Origin: an uncultured Candidatus Saccharibacteria bacterium
Lineage (GTDB): Bacteria; Patescibacteriota; Saccharimonadia; Saccharimonadales; Saccharimonadaceae
Direction of reading: 5' to 3'
NCBI GenBank assembly: GCA_946997535.1
Contig: CAMPVQ010000008.1
Coordinates: 1 to 20,916 of the forward strand
Length of the DNA: 20,916 nt
The position numbers and the translations under genes were made by a program. Under the pieces are notes generated by a model. The model worked only from the letters and a program-made list of their open reading frames with translations, was not told the origin of the DNA and did no database searches. Shown piece after piece: positions 15,201 to 20,916 of the stretch. Numbering within the stretch: position 1 is the first letter of the stretch; every line of letters begins with the position of its first letter.

Positions 15201-17480
15201 ATGGCAACCAAAAAACGCGGTCCAGGCCGCCCACCAAAAGCAAAAGCGAAAGCCGCACCGGCGGTTAGTCACACGGTGCCGGCGGGATTCTGGTCGCAAG
15301 TCGTGGCCATCTTTGTGATTATTTTTGCCCTCCTCTTGACGGTCGGCATGTTCGGCAGCGGCGGCATGGCGGCGGTTTATGTGGCGAAGGGTTTTCGCAT
15401 GGTCGTGGGCTGGACAACCTACCTCTGCCCGTTAATGCTAATTTACCTCGCAGTGCAGGTCTTCCGCGACAAGTCCAAGCGCCCTTCCAGCGTCGTGCTG
15501 GCGGCTTCGGGGCTTGCCACCATCTTGCTCACTGCCTTTTTCCAACTCTTTTTGGCACATCCGGAGCTGCTTTCACGCAGTGACCCTGTGGCTGGCGGCG
15601 GCGTCATTGGCTGGCTGGTGGCAGATTTGACACTTCGCATGGTTAACGTTCCTGTCGCAGCGCTGATTTACGTATTTTTGTTGTTAGTACTTGCGATGTT
15701 TATTTTCTCAGTATCACCTAAGGCAGTGGTGCACAAACTAGAGGCAATGACGGCGAAGGATGACGACGCGGCGCACAACGCCCAAGTGGCGGATAAGCTT
15801 GCGCAGGCAGCCAAGCCTAATCTTGCTGTGGTCGGCATGACTAAAGACGAGCCGAAGAGTAAGGATAAAGACGCCAAGTCGTCACCGTTGGCCGGCTTGT
15901 TGCATCACAAAGACAAGTCCGACGCGTCAGATAAAGACAAGGATTCCGCAAAAGACAAGTCAGCCCCAGAGGTGGAGGTGAAGCGGCCGGCGAAGCTAGA
16001 CAAGGTTGAGAGCGCGCCAGTGGTGGTGAGTAATTCCAATTGGCATTTACCAGATATTAAGCTTCTGTCGGACAAGCAGGGCGAGCCTGACCCGGGCGAT
16101 ACCACGCGTAACGCGGAAATTATTTGCGACACCCTAAATGAGTTTGGTATCAGCGGCCGCGTGGACCACGTAACACTGGGCCCGCGTGTGGCACAGTACT
16201 GCATTAAGCCGCAGCGTGGCGTTAAACTGTCGCGCATCACCGAGCTAGAGAACTCTTTCCGCCTCAATTTGGCGGTGCCAAGCATCCGTATCGAGGCGCC
16301 GATTCCGGGGCAGCCGTTTGTGGGTATCGAGATACCAAATCGCCGACCAGCGTTCGTGGGCATTCGTAGTGTGTTGCAATCTTCGGCGTGGCGCAACAGT
16401 AAGGCACCGCTGTCATTTGCCGTGGGTTTGGATGTTAGCGGCAACCCAATTGTGATGGATTTGGCGAGCTTGCCACATCTCTTAATTGCCGGTACCACTG
16501 GTTCGGGTAAGTCGGTGATGATGAACGCCATTATTGTGTCGTTACTTTACCGCAATACGCCGGACGACCTTAAGTTCGTGCTGGTTGACCCGAAGGGTAA
16601 CGAAATGATTCAGTATAACGATATGCCGCATCTTCTAGCGCCAATTGTGGCTGGCACTTCGCCAGAGGAGCTGCACAAGCTCACGCGCACTTTACTCTGG
16701 CTGGCAGACGAAATGGAGCGCCGCTATGGCTTGTTTGCCGAGCGCGGTGGCATCAAGAAACTGAAGGACTTTAACGCCAAGTTCCCTGAGGAGAAAATGC
16801 CGAGCTTAGTGCTGATTGTTGATGAGTACACCGACTTAATTGATTCCCTAAAGTCGCAGGAGCGCGAGACGGTGACCACGATGATTCAGCGCATTGCCCA
16901 GAAGGGGCGAGCTGCCGGCATTCACGAAATCATCATGATGCAGGCGCCGCGCGCTAAGTATATTCAGGGGCCACTGAAGGCTAACGTGCCGGCAGGCTTC
17001 GCCTTTGCCGTGCGTAGCAAGATGGAGTCGCAACAGATTATCAACGCTTCGGGCGCCGAGGGGCTGATGGGTAAGGGCGATATGCTGATGATTACCAATA
17101 GTCTGAAGGAGCCGCGCCGTGTGCAAGCGGTCAATGTGGAGGATGACGAAATCGATCGCATCGTGGCCGACCTTAAGTTGCAGAGCCCAGCGCAGTACAA
17201 CGAGGCGCTACTAGCTAAGCTAGCCGATAACAGTGTGCCAAACGGCGGCAGCGTTGAAGATGGCTTAGGCAGCGATGACGACGACTTCCGGCGCGCCGTT
17301 GAGGTGGTGATAAATGCCGGCAAGGCTTCGACTTCGCTATTGCAGCGTCGCATGCGCATTGGTTACGGTAAGGCGTCGCGCCTGATAGACGAGATGGAGG
17401 ACCGCGGCGTAATTAGCGCGCCAGATGGTTCACGCCCGCGCGAGGTGCTAATCTCTTCGCTGGACGAATTAAACGGTTAA
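15201..17480 (+). CDS. ftsK: DNA translocase FtsK/SpoIIIE
   Basis: A 759-residue septal DNA pump that moves the chromosome through the closing septum. A basic N-terminus (1-25) leads to four or five membrane helices (about 33-170). A charged, Lys/Asp-rich linker (about 190-275) follows, with repeated 'KDKD/DKDK' pieces. The translocase core has Walker A GTTGSGKS (431-438) and Walker B 'LVLIVDEYTDL' (D541, E542). The C-terminal gamma winged helix (about 693-759, 'STSLLQRRMRIGYGKASRLIDEME') reads polar sequence motifs (KOPS/SRS type). The core 'LVDPKGNEM...YNDMPHLLAPIV' is typical. The length is close to SpoIIIE (about 790). Confidence 0.97.
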   Translation: MATKKRGPGRPPKAKAKAAPAVSHTVPAGFWSQVVAIFVIIFALLLTVGMFGSGGMAAVYVAKGFRMVVGWTTYLCPLMLIYLAVQVFRDKSKRPSSVVLAASGLATILLTAFFQLFLAHPELLSRSDPVAGGGVIGWLVADLTLRMVNVPVAALIYVFLLLVLAMFIFSVSPKAVVHKLEAMTAKDDDAAHNAQVADKLAQAAKPNLAVVGMTKDEPKSKDKDAKSSPLAGLLHHKDKSDASDKDKDSAKDKSAPEVEVKRPAKLDKVESAPVVVSNSNWHLPDIKLLSDKQGEPDPGDTTRNAEIICDTLNEFGISGRVDHVTLGPRVAQYCIKPQRGVKLSRITELENSFRLNLAVPSIRIEAPIPGQPFVGIEIPNRRPAFVGIRSVLQSSAWRNSKAPLSFAVGLDVSGNPIVMDLASLPHLLIAGTTGSGKSVMMNAIIVSLLYRNTPDDLKFVLVDPKGNEMIQYNDMPHLLAPIVAGTSPEELHKLTRTLLWLADEMERRYGLFAERGGIKKLKDFNAKFPEEKMPSLVLIVDEYTDLIDSLKSQERETVTTMIQRIAQKGRAAGIHEIIMMQAPRAKYIQGPLKANVPAGFAFAVRSKMESQQIINASGAEGLMGKGDMLMITNSLKEPRRVQAVNVEDDEIDRIVADLKLQSPAQYNEALLAKLADNSVPNGGSVEDGLGSDDDDFRRAVEVVINAGKASTSLLQRRMRIGYGKASRLIDEMEDRGVISAPDGSRPREVLISSLDELNG

Positions 17481-17489
17481 ACCATAAAA

Positions 17490-17516
17490 CCCCTTGCAAT
17501 CGCAAGGGGAGTTTGG
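17490..17516 (+). terminator. Terminator-like hairpin after ftsK
   Basis: Stem CCCCTTGC (17490-17497), loop AATC, stem GCAAGGGG (17502-17509), extended imperfectly by AAA/TTT and CCA/TGG pairing. The T-run is short (GTTTGG), so it is weaker than the others. TTGCAA inside the hairpin may be the -35 of tRNA-Asp. Confidence 0.65.
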
Positions 17517-17525
17517 TAATATAAT
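17494..17525 (+). promoter_or_regulatory. Probable tRNA-Asp promoter overlapping the ftsK terminator
   Basis: TTGCAA (17494-17499), 17 nt, TAATAT (17517-17522). The better hexamer TATAAT (17520-17525) overlaps it, with a 20-nt spacer. The tRNA starts 10 nt after TATAAT. Confidence 0.5.
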
Positions 17526-17535
17526 AATGTTAGAT

Positions 17536-17613
17536 GCGCTTGTAGTGAAGTTGGTCTATCACGTCTCCCTGTCACGGAGAAGATCGCCGGTTCGAATCCG
17601 GTCGAGCGCGCCA
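17536..17613 (+). tRNA. tRNA-Asp (GUC)
   Basis: A full cloverleaf: acceptor GCGCTTG/CGAGCGC (one G-U pair), D-stem GTGA/TCAC, anticodon stem TCTCC/GGAGA with loop CTGTCAC (anticodon GUC), T-arm CCGG-TTCGAAT-CCGG, discriminator G and encoded CCA. Its own promoter and terminator bracket it. Confidence 0.97.
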
Positions 17614-17621
17614 GTTTTATT

Positions 17622-17646
17622 GCCCCACCACGGTGGGGCCTTTTGT
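17622..17646 (+). terminator. Rho-independent terminator after tRNA-Asp
   Basis: Stem GCCCCAC (17622-17628), loop CACG, stem GTGGGGC (17633-17639), then CTTTTGT. Confidence 0.85.
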
Positions 17647-17736
17647 ATGGCACAAAATAGGGCAAATTATGGTACATTATGGCGAATTGCACGCCATTAC
17701 TACGCCATCCACCACGCTGCCGCCTGAGCCATTTTA
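17647..17736. other. Short non-coding spacer with a small inverted repeat
   Basis: No gene is seen here. It has an inverted repeat ATGGCG-7-CGCCAT (17679-17697) and several ATGG words. No known RNA family was recognised. Confidence 0.4.
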
Positions 17737-17765
17737 TTGCAACGCCCCACTAAATTTTGTATAAT
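17737..17765 (+). promoter_or_regulatory. -35/-10 promoter of the tRNA-Thr/tRNA-Gly unit
   Basis: TTGCAA (17737-17742), a 17-nt spacer, TATAAT (17760-17765). The tRNA begins 10 nt after the -10. It probably drives tRNA-Thr, tRNA-Gly and the membrane-protein genes behind them, because no terminator is seen in between. Confidence 0.75.
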
Positions 17766-17775
17766 TATACCAGTT

Positions 17776-17852
17776 GCCACCTTAGCTCAGTTGGCTAGAG
17801 CATCGCTTTCGTAAAGCGGGGGTCTGGGGTTCGAATCCCCAAGGTGGCTCCA
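17776..17852 (+). tRNA. tRNA-Thr (CGU)
   Basis: Acceptor GCCACCT/AGGTGGC, D-stem GCTC/GAGC, anticodon stem TCGCT/AGCGG with loop TTCGTAA (anticodon CGU), T-arm TGGGG-TTCGAAT-CCCCA, discriminator T, encoded CCA. It is 3 nt upstream of tRNA-Gly. Confidence 0.97.
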
Positions 17853-17855
17853 CAA

Positions 17856-17929
17856 GCGGGTGTATTATAACGGTATTATATAACCTTCCCAAGGTTGAGA
17901 TCGGAGTTCGACTCTCCGCACCCGCACCA
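17856..17929 (+). tRNA. tRNA-Gly (CCC)
   Basis: Acceptor GCGGGTG/CACCCGC, an A/T-rich D-arm, anticodon stem TAACC/GGTTG with loop TTCCCAA (anticodon CCC), T-arm CGGAG-TTCGACT-CTCCG, discriminator A, encoded CCA. The next start codon is only 9 nt after the CCA. Confidence 0.95.
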
Positions 17930-17938
17930 GATATTATT

Positions 17939-18388
17939 ATGGCAGATTTACCTGACAACACCGAAGAATCACCAAAGAAGAAGCCCACCCGTCAGTCGTT
18001 GGTCCGTTTAAAGGTGGCAATTTTGCAGCTACTGACCAGCAAGACTTTTGACTGTCTCGTGCTCATCAGTTTCTTTGAAATGCTGGTGTTGTTTTTAATT
18101 GTCGCCACGCACATCCCATCGAGCGGCCTTTCCATCCGCACTCACTGGGACTTAATCGGCATCTTCCGCACGCCTCAGGGTAACGCCGAGCAACCGTGGT
18201 TTTATGTCTTCACCTCATTACTGTTCCCTGTGGTGGTGTTTGGCATCACCTTTGCCATCTCAATTAAACTTTACATGGCGCGCGGCCGTCAGTTAGCACT
18301 CTGCTGGCTCTGGCTTATGGCGCTAATTGGTTTGATTATTACAGTAATGATGAGCACCTTTATTTTACGGACGGTAGCAATTTCATGA
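17939..18388 (+). CDS. Small three-helix membrane protein of unknown function
   Basis: A 149-residue protein. A charged N-terminus (1-30, with a run 'SPKKKPTR') precedes three membrane helices at about 38-60, 88-112 and 118-145. The loop between the first two carries an 'HIPSSGLSIRTHW' stretch and is probably outside the cell. I recognise no family. Its stop overlaps the start of the glycosyltransferase gene (ATGA), so the two are translationally coupled and it is likely an accessory subunit of that enzyme. It has neither a Shine-Dalgarno nor a -10 at the usual place, and starts 9 nt after the tRNA-Gly CCA end. Confidence 0.7.
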   Translation: MADLPDNTEESPKKKPTRQSLVRLKVAILQLLTSKTFDCLVLISFFEMLVLFLIVATHIPSSGLSIRTHWDLIGIFRTPQGNAEQPWFYVFTSLLFPVVVFGITFAISIKLYMARGRQLALCWLWLMALIGLIITVMMSTFILRTVAIS

Positions 18389-20082
18389 CGGATCTCGAAC
18401 TCCCTCTCAAACGGCGTAGCAAATTGTATCGCTTTTTTGAGATTTTGCCGGGGGCGCTGTCGTATTTAACCATTGTTATCTTGATTGTTCTAAGCCTCGT
18501 CAATCCATTTCTTGCCTCACTTTATATCTTGGTACTAGTGTTCATCCCGTTTGTGCGCGCCTTCCCGACAGCTTATCGCACCATACAGGGCGCGCGGTGG
18601 CTCAAGCGGGCGGGCAAAATCGATTGGGCGGCGCGGCTAAATGAGCTTGACCATCCGGCGGCGAGCCTTAAGCAATACGCGGGGTTAAGTAAGCGCGCGC
18701 AACGCAAGGTTTATGGTCTAGCGGAGCATCTGCGGCGGCTGGAGTATCTCAAGAATCACCGTAAGGGCTTCCCACGTTCCAAGCAGGTTATTAATGTTGA
18801 CCTCATTGCTTTTTACAACGAGAGCTACGACGTATTGGGGCCAACGCTCGCTAATTTGGCGGCCAGTGATTACGACATTAAGCACAATTTAGTCGTGGTA
18901 ATTGCGTACGAACAGCGCGGCGGACAGGCGGCGCTGGACACTGTGGCGCAAATTAAGCAGCATTGGACGGGCGTGTTCCGCGACCTGATATTTGTGGAGC
19001 ATCCGGTGGGCTTGCCGGACGAGGTAGTGGGTAAGGGCCCGAACATTGTCTACGCGGCGCGTGAGCTTTCGCGCTGGGTGCGGCAGCAGGGCATTGACCC
19101 GAAAAACGTCATCGTGACTAGCCAAGATTCCGATAACAAGCCGGACAAAAAGTATTTTTCTTATCTAACTTATAAGTGGATTACCACGCCCGACCGTCAG
19201 CAGGCGTCGTTTCAGCCAGTGTGCGTGTTTAACAACAACATTTGGGACGTGCCGGCACCGATGCGTGTCGTGGCGGCCTCCAACTCTTTTTGGAACATTA
19301 TTTCTTCGATGCGCCCGCGCACTTTACGTAACTTTGCGTCGCACTCACAGGGGTTGTGGGCGCTTGAGCAGATGGATTACTGGTCGCGGCGCACCATCGT
19401 GGAGGATGGCCACCAGTATTGGCGTAGTTACTTTTTCTTTGACGGCCATTACCGCGTGGTGCCGTTACACCTAGCGATTGGTCAGGACGCCGTGCTGTCG
19501 CGCGGTTATCTCAAGACTCTCAAGGCGCAGTTTATTCAGATGCGGCGCTGGGCGTATGGCGCTTCTGATGTGGCGTATGTTGCCACGCATTTGTTGAGCC
19601 GCGACTGTCGGGTGAAGTGGACGGACGGCTGGGCGCGTTTCTTCCAGTTACTAGAGGGCACGGTGTCTCTAGCTTCGATTGCGCCAATTGTGGCGTTTGG
19701 TGGCTTTGCACCGCTGTACCTTAACCCAGCCGCCGCGCGCGGTAGCATCATGGCTAACGATTTGCCGCTCACTATTTCTACTCTGCAGCAGATTGCCGTG
19801 ATAGGTCTCTTAATTACCGTTTTTACTTCGCTCACGATGTTGCCACCGCGGCCGGCGCGTTACCATAAGGCTAAAAGTATCATTATGCTGGTGCAGTGGG
19901 TGCTGATGCCTGTCACGGCGCTGGTTTACTCTAGCGCCTCTGCCTACGTGGCGCAGACGCGCTTGATATTTGGTCGCTACATGGATAAATTCGATGTCAC
20001 TGAGAAGGGTATCAAGCCAGCCAAGGCTGCGAGTGTAAAGGTTGATGCAAAAATCAAGGCAAAACCTAAAGCTAAAAATTAA
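18385..20082 (+). CDS. Membrane glycosyltransferase, family 2 (processive-type motifs)
   Basis: A 565-residue enzyme. Two N-terminal membrane helices (about 24-60) precede a cytosolic GT-A domain, followed by membrane helices in the C-terminal third (about 415-535) and a Lys/Ala-rich tail. Motifs of cellulose-synthase-like GT2 enzymes can be read: 'VDLIAFYNES' for nucleotide-sugar binding (about 137-146), DSD (248-250) as the metal-binding D-x-D, ED (340-341) in 'IVEDGHQYW' as catalytic base region, and QMRRW (385-389), the Q-x-x-R-W acceptor-side motif. It probably makes or exports a surface polysaccharide, or glycosylates lipids. Substrate is unknown. It overlaps the upstream gene by 4 bp and lies beside a secreted surface protein. 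Confidence 0.8.
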   Translation: MTDLELPLKRRSKLYRFFEILPGALSYLTIVILIVLSLVNPFLASLYILVLVFIPFVRAFPTAYRTIQGARWLKRAGKIDWAARLNELDHPAASLKQYAGLSKRAQRKVYGLAEHLRRLEYLKNHRKGFPRSKQVINVDLIAFYNESYDVLGPTLANLAASDYDIKHNLVVVIAYEQRGGQAALDTVAQIKQHWTGVFRDLIFVEHPVGLPDEVVGKGPNIVYAARELSRWVRQQGIDPKNVIVTSQDSDNKPDKKYFSYLTYKWITTPDRQQASFQPVCVFNNNIWDVPAPMRVVAASNSFWNIISSMRPRTLRNFASHSQGLWALEQMDYWSRRTIVEDGHQYWRSYFFFDGHYRVVPLHLAIGQDAVLSRGYLKTLKAQFIQMRRWAYGASDVAYVATHLLSRDCRVKWTDGWARFFQLLEGTVSLASIAPIVAFGGFAPLYLNPAAARGSIMANDLPLTISTLQQIAVIGLLITVFTSLTMLPPRPARYHKAKSIIMLVQWVLMPVTALVYSSASAYVAQTRLIFGRYMDKFDVTEKGIKPAKAASVKVDAKIKAKPKAKN

Positions 20083-20094
20083 TATTAAAAACTA

Positions 20095-20122
20095 TTGCGC
20101 GATTTAACATAAGTGTTATAAT
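20095..20122 (+). promoter_or_regulatory. Promoter of the surface protein gene
   Basis: TTGCGC (20095-20100), a 16-nt spacer, TATAAT (20117-20122) with extended TGT. The leader is about 45 nt and ends with a strong Shine-Dalgarno GGAGGAG (20162-20168), 6 nt before ATG 20175. Confidence 0.7.
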
Positions 20123-20174
20123 TAGGGTATCTAGCCGTGGTGGCAGATGTAACAAATAAATGGAGGAGTAAAAC

Positions 20175-20916
20175 ATGAGACACGAGAAACAGTCTAACAT
20201 GAAAACCCTGTGGGGGGGGGTAATTTTTTGGCCTTTATTTTCGCTTACAGTAACCCCGTTTGTATTAGCTACGCCAGCACATGCGGCGGACGATAACACC
20301 GTCAGCATTGCGGTTGACCAGAACGCCGCACTTCAGCCTACCGGCACTCTCTACAAAGCTACCACCAACGTCACTGTAAAAACCGGCAAACCTTACGGCT
20401 TCAATCTCACTATGCAAGCCGATACCGCCGACCTTGTAAACGCTAAAGATTCAACTCATAAAATCTCTGCCACCCCAAGCTCCACACCAGTTGCCTTAAA
20501 CGCCAACCAGTGGGGCTATTCTCTAAGTAAGTCAGCTACCACCTTTAGCGCCGTCCCAGCCGGCGCCCAAGCTACGCCAGCCGTAGTTGCCGACATCACG
20601 AAGGCTAAGTCGGCTGGTTGTACCAACCCAGCGAGCTGCACGAAATCTGTCACTTTTGCCGCCAACGTCGACCCAGCAAAGCTTGCCAGTGGTAGCTATA
20701 GCACTGCCATCACCTATACGGCCACTGCCAAGCCTGCTCCAAAGCCAGTCGATTGGACTAACCGCACCGCTAAAGTCAACCCGTCTGAGACCTGTCAGGC
20801 GGGGAATACCAATAGCTCTTGTCTTGTCACCCTAGATAAGAATATGATACCAGTCAAATACACTGGCAGCACCACTAACGCCCAATGGACTAGCGTCGCC
20901 GACCCGGAAGCTGCCA
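20175..20916 (+). CDS. Secreted surface protein with G9 tract in the signal peptide, 3' end off window
   Basis: Open from ATG 20175 to the window edge (247 codons, no stop). A strong Shine-Dalgarno supports the start. A basic N-terminus (RHEKQ, K10) is followed by a hydrophobic signal sequence (about 12-33) with a likely cut after A37 (PAHA-ADD). The exported part is Thr/Ala/Ser-rich with strand-like segments. It includes 'ANQWGYSLS' and 'DPAKLASGSYSTAITYTATAKP', patterns I associate with repeat-containing exported proteins of Saccharibacteria and relatives, plus two spaced Cys pairs ('GCTNPASC', 'TCQAGNTNSSC'). Codons 13-16 sit in a run of nine G. Eight G would put TAA directly after the tract and ten G would stop near 20293, so expression depends on tract length. 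Probably an adhesin or other surface antigen; role inferred. Confidence 0.75.
   Translation, partial: MRHEKQSNMKTLWGGVIFWPLFSLTVTPFVLATPAHAADDNTVSIAVDQNAALQPTGTLYKATTNVTVKTGKPYGFNLTMQADTADLVNAKDSTHKISATPSSTPVALNANQWGYSLSKSATTFSAVPAGAQATPAVVADITKAKSAGCTNPASCTKSVTFAANVDPAKLASGSYSTAITYTATAKPAPKPVDWTNRTAKVNPSETCQAGNTNSSCLVTLDKNMIPVKYTGSTTNAQWTSVADPEAA
20212..20220 (+). repeat. Homopolymeric G9 tract inside a coding region
   Basis: Nine G in a row, in codons 13-16 of the surface protein. It is by far the longest G or C run in the window. Such tracts slip during replication and control on/off expression of surface genes in host-associated bacteria. Confidence 0.85.

Noticed and set aside
15905..16531. 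A 208-codon minus-strand reading frame inside ftsK
   Set aside because: ftsK is intact and well conserved on the plus strand here. The antisense frame has no recognisable motif or promoter.
18386..18388. Possible recoding of TGA as in Gracilibacteria
   Set aside because: TGA here ends the 149-residue protein and overlaps the next ATG as in normal ATGA coupling. Other genes also read correctly with the standard bacterial code.
20587..20835. An 82-codon plus-strand reading frame
   Set aside because: It is a different frame within the surface-protein gene, whose own frame is open, has a signal peptide and a strong ribosome-binding site.

Overview
The window looks like the chromosome of a member of the Patescibacteria (Candidate Phyla Radiation), most likely a Saccharibacteria (TM7). 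The call rests on gene content and style: packed housekeeping genes, compact or degenerate versions of universal proteins (a short TsaB, a DHH protein without its catalytic motifs), RNase Y beside a long RNase J, lamin-tail-domain and Lys/Pro-rich surface proteins, a type IV pilin-like protein, and tRNA genes with encoded CCA. TGA is used as a stop (18386-18388), so the Gracilibacteria/Absconditabacteria UGA-Gly code does not apply. Base composition looks near 50% G+C by eye and was not counted. The taxonomic call is an inference.

Layout. 1-1002: a partial tRNA with a CAU anticodon (minus) diverges from a FtsB/DivIC-like division protein and a prepilin-like protein, closed by a bidirectional terminator. 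1022-5477 (all minus): a PH-domain membrane protein, ruvB, ruvA, ruvC and a secreted, membrane-anchored lamin-tail protein. 5533-8960 (plus): tsaE, a degenerate NrnA/DHH protein with a long Pro-rich tail, truB and a PRC-barrel protein. 8967-10602 (minus): recA and recX, overlapping. 10674-17480 (plus): short tsaB, rny (RNase Y), RNase J and ftsK. 17481-17938: a 458-bp stretch with no protein gene, holding tRNA-Asp(GUC), tRNA-Thr(CGU), tRNA-Gly(CCC), terminators and promoters. 17939-20082: a small membrane protein and a family 2 glycosyltransferase, overlapping by ATGA. 20175-end: a secreted surface protein cut by the window edge.

The genes fall into recombination and repair (RuvABC, RecA, RecX), tRNA modification (TsaE, TsaB for t6A; TruB for psi55), mRNA turnover (RNase Y, RNase J), division and chromosome segregation (FtsB/DivIC-like, FtsK), and a cell-surface set (pilin, lamin-tail protein, glycosyltransferase, secreted protein).

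Two things stand out. First, a -10 hexamer, usually in the extended form TGn-TAnnnT, sits 5-7 nt before the start codon of eleven genes. These probably give leaderless mRNAs, and several of the hexamers overlap or directly follow the previous gene's stop codon. A second class (recA, rny, RNase J, the surface protein) has real Shine-Dalgarno leaders. Second, the surface protein at the right edge has a run of nine G inside its signal-peptide coding region. Loss or gain of one G gives an early stop, as expected of a phase-variable on/off switch.
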